A stretch of 30,738 bases of DNA from Gammaproteobacteria bacterium HGW-Gammaproteobacteria-14 (GTDB taxonomy: Bacteria > Pseudomonadota > Gammaproteobacteria > Pseudomonadales > Alcanivoracaceae). The position numbers were made by a program, and so were the translations under genes. The stretch is taken from assembly GCA_002840115.1 (NCBI GenBank), contig PGZG01000002.1:1-30738 (forward strand), in the 5' to 3' direction. Numbering within the stretch: the first letter of the stretch is position 1; every line of letters begins with the position of its first letter. The notes under the pieces were generated by a model, which was given only the letters and a program-made list of their open reading frames with translations, made no database searches and had not been told where the DNA came from. This document shows, piece by piece, positions 21,902 through 29,673 of this stretch.

Positions 21902-22663
21902 CTAATTCTTTAGCTTGTAGCCGGTGCGAAAAATCCAGCCGATGATCGCAAGGCAGGTCAGCATAAAGACGCTAATCATGGCTAAGCTGAGGCCAACGCT
22001 GACATCGGCTACACCATAGAAACTCCAGCGGAAGCCGCTGATTAAGTACACCACCGGATTGAATAGGGTGATTGTCTGCCATAGAGGTGGAAGCATGCTG
22101 ATTGAGTAAAAGCTGCCTCCCAGAAATGCTAGCGGCATAACGATCAAGAGGGGGATGATTTGCAGCTTCTCCCAGCCGTCTGCCCAGATGCCAATAATGA
22201 AACCAAATAGACTGAAGCTGATGGACGTTAGCACCAGAAATAGCAACATCCACCAAGGGTGCTCAATAGAGAATGGTACAAACAAGCGGGCTGTCATTAA
22301 AATCAGTAGCCCTAGCAAGATAGACTTACTGGCTGCAGCGCCGACATAGCCAATAACAATTTCCACCCATGATATGGGGGCGGAAAGTACTTCATAGATA
22401 GTGCCGGAATATTTGGGCATATAGATGCCAAATGAGGCATTGCTGATGCTTTCAGTCAGCAGCATCAGCATGATCAAGCCGGGCACAATAAAAGCCCCAT
22501 AACTGATACCATCAATGGCAATCATTCGGGATCCAATTGCTGAGCCAAATACGACAAAATAAAGCGATGTAGAGATCACCGGCGAGGCAATACTTTGTAG
22601 TAAGGTGCGGAATGTGCGAGCCATTTCAAAGTGGTAAATGGCGCGGATGGCGAACCAATTCAT
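21902..22663 (-). CDS. ABC-2 type transport permease
   Basis: This 253-residue inner-membrane subunit has about six hydrophobic segments and the ABC-2 signature region GGSFYSISMLPPLWQTITLFNPVVYLISGFRW near the C-terminus. The N-terminal cytoplasmic helix (IYHFEMARTFRTLLQSIASPV) is typical of the YadH-like exporters. Its ATG overlaps the stop of the ATPase gene by four bases (ATGA, 22660-22663), so the two subunits are coupled. The substrate is unknown; this class exports drugs, polysaccharides or lipids. No periplasmic partner is encoded next to it, although the divergent operon supplies a separate fusion protein. Confidence 0.93.
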   Translation of the reverse strand: MNWFAIRAIYHFEMARTFRTLLQSIASPVISTSLYFVVFGSAIGSRMIAIDGISYGAFIVPGLIMLMLLTESISNASFGIYMPKYSGTIYEVLSAPISWVEIVIGYVGAAASKSILLGLLILMTARLFVPFSIEHPWWMLLFLVLTSISFSLFGFIIGIWADGWEKLQIIPLLIVMPLAFLGGSFYSISMLPPLWQTITLFNPVVYLISGFRWSFYGVADVSVGLSLAMISVFMLTCLAIIGWIFRTGYKLKN

Positions 22664-23586
22664 GCTTCATCCTTTAACAGGCTGACAAAAATATCTTCCA
22701 GAGAGCTTTCCTGGGTCTGAAGATCCCGGAAGTCAATGCCATGTTGATTGAGTTGGCGAAGCAGGTCGCCAATGCCCGTGTGATCGCCTTGGCTATCAAA
22801 ACGATAGATGATTTGATGCCCGTCATCACTCAGAGACAGGGGATGGTTGGCCAGAGCCTTGGGGATCTCCATGATCGGGTTCTGAAGTTGTAATGTCAGC
22901 TGTTTGCTGCCGAGCTTGTCCATCAGGTTTTTTTTGTCTTCGACCAGAATGATGGAGCCGTTACGGATAATGCCGATTCTGTCCGCCATTTCTTCGGCTT
23001 CTTCGATGTAGTGCGTGGTCAGAATAATCGTGACGCCGCTATTGCGAAGGTCCCGAACCATGTTCCACATGTCGCGGCGGAGTTCCACATCAACGCCCGC
23101 GGTAGGTTCGTCCAGAAATAGTATGGCTGGCTCATGGGCCAGCGCTTTGGCGATCATGACCCGTCGCTTCATGCCGCCGGAAAGGGTCATGATCTTGCTA
23201 TCCTTTTTATCCCATAGCGATAGGGTTCTCAGCACCTTTTCCAGGTGCGCTGGATTTGGTGCTTTGCCAAACAAGCCGCGGCTGAAAGTGACGGTTGCCC
23301 AAACACTTTCGAAGGCATCACTGGTAAGTTCTTGAGGCACCAACCCAATGCAGCTTCGGGCGGCCCGATATTCGCTAACAACGTCATAGCCATTGGCCAT
23401 AACGGTGCCGCTGGAGGGGGTGACGATGCCGCAAATAATACTGATAAGGGTTGTTTTTCCGGCACCATTGGGGCCTAGCAAGGCAAAAATTTCTCCCTGC
23501 TGGATATCCAGGTTAATGTCACGCAGAGCAATGAAGCCGGAGTCGTAGGTTTTGTTCAGGTCGGCAATGTGGATGGCTGCTGTCAC
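22660..23586 (-). CDS. ABC transporter ATP-binding protein
   Basis: This 308-residue ATPase has Walker A GPNGAGKT (38-45), Q-loop GLVPQE, ABC signature LSGGMKRR (134-141), Walker B ILFLDEPT (154-161), D-loop AGVD and the switch His in TTHYIEEAEEMADR. The remaining C-terminal 90 residues are the accessory domain usual in YadG/DrrA-like exporter ATPases. The GTG at 23586 is the preferred start because the ABC domain begins a few residues later (AAIHIADLNKTYDSG) and a GGGAT precedes it. The ATG at 23652 would overlap the tetR end by 34 bases and add a non-family leader. It lies 32 bases downstream of tetR and four bases overlap the permease: a three-gene operon. Confidence 0.93.
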   Translation of the reverse strand: MTAAIHIADLNKTYDSGFIALRDINLDIQQGEIFALLGPNGAGKTTLISIICGIVTPSSGTVMANGYDVVSEYRAARSCIGLVPQELTSDAFESVWATVTFSRGLFGKAPNPAHLEKVLRTLSLWDKKDSKIMTLSGGMKRRVMIAKALAHEPAILFLDEPTAGVDVELRRDMWNMVRDLRNSGVTIILTTHYIEEAEEMADRIGIIRNGSIILVEDKKNLMDKLGSKQLTLQLQNPIMEIPKALANHPLSLSDDGHQIIYRFDSQGDHTGIGDLLRQLNQHGIDFRDLQTQESSLEDIFVSLLKDEA

Positions 23587-23618
23587 AAAAATATCCCGGT
23601 TAGGCCGCAAAGATAGGG

Positions 23619-24260
23619 TTAGCGCTGGCGAATAGAGTTCGACAGTGTGCAAATGGTGTATTCCACCAGCGAAGCGGGGGCAACATTGTGAAGCTCCTCC
23701 GGTCGATGGACAAAGTTACGAGTTAGCATAATAACGCCATGCAAAGCACCGCGAAGATAAAGAGCGGTCTCTAAAGGGTTGCGAACTTGCTGCGGATCAA
23801 TGCTGTTGTCGGCAAGGCCATCGTTGATGGCACGAACCATAATATCCATAACTTCGCCGGTGCATATCTGGATGGCGTTCATATCTTTTAATGTGTCGGC
23901 CTGAAGCCAGTCACTGGCGGCGCGGGTTAGCACATCGAAGTAATTCGGCTCTTCGATGGAGAATGCCAGATAATTAAGGCCCATGGCCTCGATACGATCT
24001 ATGCCGCGTAGCTCCGCACGGTCTGTATCGCGGAACCGTTGTCGCAGGCTTTCCGCGGCCCGGAGTACAATGCTGGCGAGAATGTCCTGTTTGTCCCGGA
24101 AGTAGACATACAGCAAGCCACGGCTCAGTTTTGCCTGACGGGCGATATCGTCCATGGTCGCCCGGTCATAGCCCTTTGCAAAGAAAACCCGTTCCGCAGC
24201 ATCAAGAATACTGGCCCGCCGCTCTTGCTTTTCCGCGTCCTGGCGCGCGCGCATGCTCAT
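23619..24260 (-). CDS. TetR-family repressor of two flanking efflux operons
   Basis: This 213-residue regulator has the N-terminal helix-turn-helix (ILDAAERVFFAKGYDRATMDD, IARQAKLSRGLLYVYFRDKQDI) and a helical ligand-binding domain (YFDVLTRAASDWLQADTLKD, ALYLRGALHGVIMLTRNFVH). It is first in an operon with an ABC exporter and divergent from a fusion-protein/RND operon. The doubled operator lies in the shared region, so it probably represses both and may be released by a toxic ligand. The ATG at 24260 has AAAAGG upstream; an in-frame ATG two codons on is equally possible. Confidence 0.92.
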   Translation of the reverse strand: MSMRARQDAEKQERRASILDAAERVFFAKGYDRATMDDIARQAKLSRGLLYVYFRDKQDILASIVLRAAESLRQRFRDTDRAELRGIDRIEAMGLNYLAFSIEEPNYFDVLTRAASDWLQADTLKDMNAIQICTGEVMDIMVRAINDGLADNSIDPQQVRNPLETALYLRGALHGVIMLTRNFVHRPEELHNVAPASLVEYTICTLSNSIRQR

Positions 24261-24353
24261 CGCCTTTTCACCGGCTGGCTGATAGGAAGAGTGCGGAAAG
24301 CTATGGGGGGCATGGTTCGTGTGTCATTCATAGGAGGGTACTTTGCCGACGTA

Positions 24354-24385
24354 TTGACAATCTGTCAATAAATGACAGTATGTCA
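24354..24385 (+). promoter_or_regulatory. Promoter with tandem TetR-type operators before the RND operon
   Basis: Two palindromes of the same form, TGACA-N3-TGTCA, lie in a row: TTGACA-ATC-TGTCAA (24354-24368) and TGACA-GTA-TGTCA (24373-24385), with centres 18 bp apart. The first half-site is also a perfect -35 box TTGACA (24354-24359), and a -10-like CAGTAT follows at 24376-24381 (16-base spacer). The start codon of the fusion protein (24414) is about 30 bases on. Binding at either site would block RNA polymerase, as expected of the divergent TetR repressor. Confidence 0.7.
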
Positions 24386-24413
24386 GCTATTGATGAATCC
24401 GGGGATCGAGGGT

Positions 24414-25472
24414 ATGGCTACTAAACTGACTCAGCGAGGCCTATTAATAGCCTTCGTATTACTGCTGACGGCTTGCGGTAATGGTGGTGATTCAGCCCCG
24501 GCGGTGACTGTCCGTGTGGCATCAGTATCCAGTGGAGAGGCGCAGGAGCCATTGCGTTTCGCCGGAGTAGTTCGTGCCCGGCAGCGTGCCGAGCTGACCT
24601 TTCAGGTCAGTGGTACCTTGCAGGAGCGAAGCGTTGAGCTGGGTTCCTCCGTCAGCGCGGGCATGTTATTGGCTCGGTTGCAGAATCCGCAATTATTGCC
24701 GGCAAGGGATTCTGCTCGGGCGCGACTGAGAGAAGCAGAAGCGCAAGCCCGTCAGGCGGAGCAGGAATATCAGAGAGGTTTGCCGCTGCGTGAGCGGGGT
24801 GTGCTGTCCGAGCAAAATATTGAGCAGTTGCAGGCGCGCCGCGATGCAACCCGAGCTGCCGTGGATACAGCCCGGGCGTCATTGGCAGAAGCGGAACAGT
24901 TAGTCCGGGAGGGTGAACTTCGAGCACCTTTTGGCGGTGTTGTTGAAGCCGTTCTGGCGGAGCCGGGGGAATTCGTGGCTGCGGGCCAGCCTGTGATGCG
25001 GATTTCATCGCCGCAGGGTCTGGAAGTGGAGGTGCGTATTCCGGAGTCGCTACGTGTTGGCATTGAGCCAGGGATGCCATTGCCGGTATGGCGGGTGATG
25101 GATCGCGATAGCGTGGCGCTGACGGGGGTTGTTGCGGAAATTGGTCGCGGTTCTCGTCGTGGCGAATTGTATCCTCTGGTGGTAAGTCTTGATGAGGCTT
25201 CGCTGGTGCCTGGGGTTGCGGTGGAGGTTGGTGTCAGCCGTAAAGTTATGGAAGCTCTGGCCTTGCCGGTGCTGGCCGTGGTGCGCTCGGCAGATGGTAC
25301 GGCGGTATTCCGGGTAAGAAACTCCATTGCCGAGCGTGTTCCCGTTACGGTGTTGCAGCTGGCAGGAGAGCAGGTTTTGGTGCGTTCCGACGCCATCGTT
25401 GCTGGAGATCAGGTGGTGTATGCGGGGCTTTCCCGTTTGCTCGATGGTGACACTGTGGTTGTTCGGCCATGA
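24414..25472 (+). CDS. RND efflux periplasmic adaptor lipoprotein
   Basis: This 352-residue membrane-fusion protein is anchored by a lipid. The signal peptide ends in the lipobox LLTA-Cys21. The lipoyl-like half-motifs (FQVSGTLQERSVELGSSVSA and LRAPFGGVVEAVLAEPGEFV) flank a coiled-coil hairpin at about 95-165 rich in R, A, E and Q (ARLREAEAQARQAEQEYQRG). Beta-barrel and membrane-proximal domains follow (GLEVEVRIPESLRVGIEPG). It links the RND pump to an outer-membrane channel, which is not encoded in the window. The ATG at 24414 is supported by the signal peptide and GAGGGT. A longer frame from 24372 starts inside the promoter. It overlaps the RND gene start by four bases. Confidence 0.93.
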   Translation: MATKLTQRGLLIAFVLLLTACGNGGDSAPAVTVRVASVSSGEAQEPLRFAGVVRARQRAELTFQVSGTLQERSVELGSSVSAGMLLARLQNPQLLPARDSARARLREAEAQARQAEQEYQRGLPLRERGVLSEQNIEQLQARRDATRAAVDTARASLAEAEQLVREGELRAPFGGVVEAVLAEPGEFVAAGQPVMRISSPQGLEVEVRIPESLRVGIEPGMPLPVWRVMDRDSVALTGVVAEIGRGSRRGELYPLVVSLDEASLVPGVAVEVGVSRKVMEALALPVLAVVRSADGTAVFRVRNSIAERVPVTVLQLAGEQVLVRSDAIVAGDQVVYAGLSRLLDGDTVVVRP

Positions 25473-28400
25473 TCAGTTTCCTGCTGGAGCGACAGCGGCT
25501 TCTCGGTCTGGTTGTAGTCATGATGATGCTGGTCGGTATTGCCGCCTACTTCAATATGGCGCGTCAGGAGGATCCCAGCTTTCCCCACCGGGCGGGTTTG
25601 ATTTCGGTGCAGTACCCGGGGGCCACTGCCGAAGCCGTAGAGCGTTTGGTACTACGCCCGCTTGAGGAAGAGCTGTTACAGATTGAGGAAATCGACTTTA
25701 TCGCCAGCACGGCGCGAAATGGTGTCGCCATTGTGCGGGTGCTATTACATCAGCAAATTTATGCAACCACCCCAGCTTGGGATCGCGTGCGTCAGGCCAT
25801 GGCTCGAGCGGAACTGGAATACCCTCAGGGTGTTGGGCAGATGGCCCTCGACGATCGCTTGATTGATACGCCGGTAGTGGTGCTGGCGATTGGTGGTTCA
25901 CCGTCACCCATTGCGCTGTCTCGTGCTGCTGAGAACCTCAAAGATGCCTTGATGGGTTTGCCTGCTTTGTCACGGATTGAGGTGGAGGCTCAGTCCGATG
26001 AACAAATTACGCTGGCCATTGATGATGCCGAGTTAAGTCGTATCGGTTTGACGCCAATGCAACTGGCGGACATCTTGCGTGCCCGCAATCAAGTGATTCC
26101 CGGTGGTTTTGTGGTTGCCGGGGGCAAGCGCCTGGCGGTGCTCAGTAACAGCGAATTTATTAGCCTGAATGACTTGCGGCACACCCAGATTCCACTGACG
26201 GACGGTAGTTTTGTGCCGTTGGCATCTATTGCAGAGGTGTGGCGTGGCCCTCTGGAGCCGGGTCAGTCTGAGGCTTGGTATGACGGGGAGCGTGTGGTTC
26301 TGTTAAGTATTTATGCGCGCCGAGGACAGGTGGATGCTATTGATTTCGGCGCTGCATTACGTGCAAGAGTGGCCGAAGTTGCGCCCCAATTTGCTCCGCT
26401 GACGATCGAAGAAATGTTCTTTCAACCAGATCAGGTTGAAGCAAGGCTGCATGATCTTGAAGGCAGCTTGCTGTTAAGCATGTTGATTATTGTCGCCGTG
26501 GTGTTTTATGGCATGGGGCTACGCATGGGTTTGTTGGTGGCCACTATGCTACCAATGGTTGCTTTGATCACTCTCGGTATTTACAACCTGGGCGGCGGGA
26601 TCCTGCACCAAATTGCGATCATCGGTCTGGTTATTTCTCTGGGCATTCTGATCGATAACGGGATTGTCATGGTCGAAAACGTGCAAACCCGTTTGCAGGA
26701 GGGAACCAAGCCTGGAACCGCAGTCGTTGAGGCCGTGAGAGAGTTGATTGGTCCGCTGGGAGCCTCAACCGCTACCACGTTGGCGGCTTTCACGCCGTTG
26801 TTATTATCCAAGGGGGGTACCGGAGATTTTACCCGGGGTATTCCGATTATGATAATGCTGGCGTTGACGGTCAGCTTTCTCTTGTCGGTTACCCTTGCGC
26901 CCTTGCTGGCGGCGAGGTTCCTGAAGTCTCAGGGCGGTTCTCGGGCGGAGTCCATGTTGCTGTTGGGGCGGCGGTTAGCGGATATTGCCACCAGTTATCC
27001 GCGCAGGGTGTTGAAGTGGGCGGGGTTGGCCGTGTTGGCCAGCTTTCTGATGACGCCATTTATGGCGATGCAGTTTTTCCCCAATGCGGATCGGCCGCTG
27101 GTTATTCTGGATTTATTGCTGCCCGAGGGCACGGATCAGAGTGAAACCGCGCGTGTTGCCGAGTTGCTGGAGCGTGCAGTGCGTGCTCGCGAGGATGTGG
27201 AGCATGTGCACCGTTTTATCGGTTTCAGTGGCCCGACGTTTTTCTATAACTTGTTGGTGAATCCCCAAGCCCCGAATCGGGCGCGCTTGGTGTTGCTGGC
27301 CGAGGATCTACCGGCTACCCGGGAGGTGATGGCATTTGCCCGTCATCATGTGGCGGAAAATCTGCCGGAGGTGGTACTGGCTGCCAGTATTCTCGGGCAG
27401 GGGCCTCCTCGGGATGCGCCGGTGGAAATTCGTGTTTTCCACGAAGATGATTCGCTACGGCAGCAGGCGGCAGAACAGGTGTTTAGAAATCTCCGCTCAG
27501 TAAATGGGGCAATAGATATTCGTCATACTATCGATCAGGGAACGCCGGCGGTACGGGTTGAGGTGGATGATGCCGTTGCCCGGCGATCCGGGCTAAGTCG
27601 TGCGGAGGTGGCGCGCACATTGTTTGGCCAGAGTTACGGAATGACCGCCGAGCAGTACCGTCAGGAGCGGGATCCTATGCCGATTATCCTGCGTTCTGTG
27701 GAGGGAACCAGCTTGCCGCTTGCCCGATTGCTCTCCATTAATATTTATCCGCAGCAGGGAGACCCGGTGCCATTAATGCAAGTGGCCCGTGTCTATGCGG
27801 ACTGGGAGCCAGCGGCAGTAAGCCGCCGCAATGGTGAGCGAGTGTATACGATTTCATCCAATCTGCTGGATGGTTATAGCTTTAGCCAAGTGCTTGCCGG
27901 TTTTGAAGCAGCCTTGGTTAATGATCCGCTACCTGCAGGTACCCGGATGGAGTATGGCGGTGATAGTCAGGGAAGTGGTGATGCAAACAAGGCGCTGGCA
28001 ACTTCCGCGCCGATCGGAATTTTATTACTGCTGTTTTTTCTGGTGTGGCAGTTCAATTCATTCCGGCGAGTAGCGATTGTCCTGTTAACCGTCCCGATGG
28101 CTGCGGTAGGTATTATTCCCGGGTTGGTGCTCTCCGGTTCACCCTTTGGCTTTACGTCCATGCTGGGTGTGGTGGCATTGGTCGGGATCGTGGTCAATAA
28201 TGCCATTGTGCTGATTGATGTAATTGATCAGCGTTTGCGGGCTGGCGACAGTAATGGCGATGCGGTCTACTATGCGGTGGCGCGGCGCACCCGGCCAATT
28301 TTGCTGACCACAGCGACAACTGTGGCCGGATTGTTACCTTTGGCATTTAGTAGTTCAACCCTGTGGCCTCCCATGGCGTGGGCAATTATTTCCGGGTTGT

Positions 28401-28477
28401 TGGCATCCACCGCACTGACTTTGTTGGTGGTGCCTGCACTGTGTTTGCTGGTTATTCGCAAGACTGCAGCAGCATAA
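25469..28477 (+). CDS. RND-family efflux transporter (AcrB/HAE1-like)
   Basis: This 1002-residue proton-driven pump has the expected 12 membrane segments and two large periplasmic loops. The N-terminal segment ISFLLERQRLLGLVVVMMML is followed by the PGATAEAVERLV motif. TM4 has GLVISLGILIDNGIVMVENV with Asp396-Asn397, where AcrB has Asp-Asp. TM10 has GIVVNNAIVLIDVID (Asn910-Asn911) instead of the AcrB lysine region. Those exchanges occur in other HAE1-like families, so the pump may still work. The length is a little below AcrB (1049). The start overlaps the adaptor stop (ATGA). Substrate specificity is unknown. It is divergent from the tetR-ABC operon. Confidence 0.95.
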   Translation: MISFLLERQRLLGLVVVMMMLVGIAAYFNMARQEDPSFPHRAGLISVQYPGATAEAVERLVLRPLEEELLQIEEIDFIASTARNGVAIVRVLLHQQIYATTPAWDRVRQAMARAELEYPQGVGQMALDDRLIDTPVVVLAIGGSPSPIALSRAAENLKDALMGLPALSRIEVEAQSDEQITLAIDDAELSRIGLTPMQLADILRARNQVIPGGFVVAGGKRLAVLSNSEFISLNDLRHTQIPLTDGSFVPLASIAEVWRGPLEPGQSEAWYDGERVVLLSIYARRGQVDAIDFGAALRARVAEVAPQFAPLTIEEMFFQPDQVEARLHDLEGSLLLSMLIIVAVVFYGMGLRMGLLVATMLPMVALITLGIYNLGGGILHQIAIIGLVISLGILIDNGIVMVENVQTRLQEGTKPGTAVVEAVRELIGPLGASTATTLAAFTPLLLSKGGTGDFTRGIPIMIMLALTVSFLLSVTLAPLLAARFLKSQGGSRAESMLLLGRRLADIATSYPRRVLKWAGLAVLASFLMTPFMAMQFFPNADRPLVILDLLLPEGTDQSETARVAELLERAVRAREDVEHVHRFIGFSGPTFFYNLLVNPQAPNRARLVLLAEDLPATREVMAFARHHVAENLPEVVLAASILGQGPPRDAPVEIRVFHEDDSLRQQAAEQVFRNLRSVNGAIDIRHTIDQGTPAVRVEVDDAVARRSGLSRAEVARTLFGQSYGMTAEQYRQERDPMPIILRSVEGTSLPLARLLSINIYPQQGDPVPLMQVARVYADWEPAAVSRRNGERVYTISSNLLDGYSFSQVLAGFEAALVNDPLPAGTRMEYGGDSQGSGDANKALATSAPIGILLLLFFLVWQFNSFRRVAIVLLTVPMAAVGIIPGLVLSGSPFGFTSMLGVVALVGIVVNNAIVLIDVIDQRLRAGDSNGDAVYYAVARRTRPILLTTATTVAGLLPLAFSSSTLWPPMAWAIISGLLASTALTLLVVPALCLLVIRKTAAA

Positions 28478-28486
28478 AATCGGTGG

Positions 28487-29050
28487 TTATTTTTTATTGG
28501 TAATGTTTTTCAGGCTTTGTGCCAGCGCCTGACTGCCAAGCTGGTTCATTGCCTCAATATTCCGTTTGGGTACGTCCTCAATATTGGGATGTTGTGCAAT
28601 GGCTTGCTCTACGGATTGCTCCCGTAAAATATGCAGCACAGGCAGTGGCGAGCGGTTGGTGTAGTTCTCGGCATCGCCAAAGGCGGTGTCCGCAAATTGG
28701 TAATGTGGATGAAAGCTGGCAATTTGGAAAATGCCCTCTCGGCCGCTTTCGAACAATAATGTTTCCGCGAGATCAAGAAAGTCATTGTAGTCAAGAAAAT
28801 CCTGCAGTAGTTCAGTGACGCTAAGCAGCGTAGTTTCTACGGAGCGGTCCAGCTCCATATACTGCAACTCCATCTCTAAGTCTTCCAGTAAAGTCTCCGT
28901 TGTGCTGGCAGAGCTAACTACATAGCGGACTCTGTTGGCCTCAAAAGGCTGGCGGGCGAATGGGCATAAATTCATGCCGATAACCCATTGTTCAAGCCAG
29001 TCGCGAGTGAGTTGATTGGCGATGTCGGTGCTTAGATCCTCACTGCTCAT
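28487..29050 (-). CDS. DUF1415-family protein
   Basis: This 187-residue protein shows the DUF1415 features: WVIGMNLCPFARQPFEANRVR near the N-terminus, where the Cys and Pro are conserved, then LLEDLEMELQYMELDRSVETT, FLDYNDFLDLAETLLFES, IFQIASFHPHYQFADTAFGD and NRSPLPVLHILREQSVEQA. The function is unknown; the fold and the conserved Cys/His pair suggest an enzyme, but this is inference. The ATG overlaps the stop of the MOSC gene by four bases (29047-29050), so they form a pair. It converges on the RND gene with nine bases between. Confidence 0.9.
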   Translation of the reverse strand: MSSEDLSTDIANQLTRDWLEQWVIGMNLCPFARQPFEANRVRYVVSSASTTETLLEDLEMELQYMELDRSVETTLLSVTELLQDFLDYNDFLDLAETLLFESGREGIFQIASFHPHYQFADTAFGDAENYTNRSPLPVLHILREQSVEQAIAQHPNIEDVPKRNIEAMNQLGSQALAQSLKNITNKK

Positions 29051-29523
29051 AATAATGGCTCGTAGTATATAGGGTCGTTCTGACGGATTACGCCATTACT
29101 CAGGATTTGCGCGCGCAGCCCCCCCTTGTGCACCAAAGAGCGAACAACATGCGCAGCGCTAAGAGAGGGTTGTTGCAGTAGCTTGCCGATTACTGCGCAG
29201 GGTTCACATAACTCTATGCCACGCAGCCGAACCGATCCAATGGTGAACTCTTTGCCCACGAGATCATTCAGCGGGGCTCCTCGTGTGACTACATTGCGTC
29301 GGAAATCCCCTGATTTTATGGATGCGTTATGCTGGCCATTAAAGGCTTCAATCACTTCGGCTTCGATCAGTGTTAGTTGGTTTTCTGGTGCGTTTCGTTG
29401 CCGATAGTGGCGGTCGCCGACGATGCCTTTGCCTTGATGTAGCTGCACGGCATTGTGCTCGGTGACTGCACCCCTGGATTGGCTGGCGGTAAAAATGCCG
29501 ACTATATATCCGTTGGTGGTCAT
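29047..29523 (-). CDS. MOSC-domain protein
   Basis: This 158-residue single MOSC (molybdenum-cofactor sulfurase C-terminal) domain protein has GIVGDRHYRQRNAPENQLTLIEAEV, FRRNVVTRGAPLNDLVGKEFTIGSVRLRG and IELCEPCAVI, with the conserved Cys. MOSC proteins handle sulfur transfer or N-hydroxylated substrates with a molybdenum cofactor in larger enzymes; stand-alone ones like this are less well understood. Translation is coupled to DUF1415 (ATGA). It is divergent from dbpA. The start MTTNGYIVGIFTAS at 29523 is the first codon of a good MOSC N-terminus. Confidence 0.92.
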   Translation of the reverse strand: MTTNGYIVGIFTASQSRGAVTEHNAVQLHQGKGIVGDRHYRQRNAPENQLTLIEAEVIEAFNGQHNASIKSGDFRRNVVTRGAPLNDLVGKEFTIGSVRLRGIELCEPCAVIGKLLQQPSLSAAHVVRSLVHKGGLRAQILSNGVIRQNDPIYYEPLL

Positions 29524-29631
29524 TGGATCGGGAGAGCCCTATTGGTTGTGAGTAATTTCCTCGTTGATAGAGAAGAGTAGTCCACCAGTAAACATGAGCT
29601 CCACCTTTTTCGGCACAGGTTTGGTGGCAGT

Positions 29632-29644
29632 CAGTGTTACACTG
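29632..29644. promoter_or_regulatory. 13-bp palindrome upstream of dbpA
   Basis: CAGTG-TTA-CACTG is a perfect palindrome 29 bases before the dbpA ATG, and a looser GGCAGT/ACTGCC pair encloses it (29627-29632 and 29641-29646). It could be an operator or a short 5' hairpin in the divergent MOSC/dbpA region. No clear -35/-10 pair was seen nearby. Confidence 0.3.
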
Positions 29645-29673
29645 CCGATCCTCTTAACGTCGGCTCGCGATCC

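Noticed and set aside
24770..25396. 208-codon Arg/Ser/Thr-rich antisense frame in the adaptor gene
   Set aside because: Low-complexity shadow of a GC-biased gene with clear membrane-fusion-protein motifs on the other strand.
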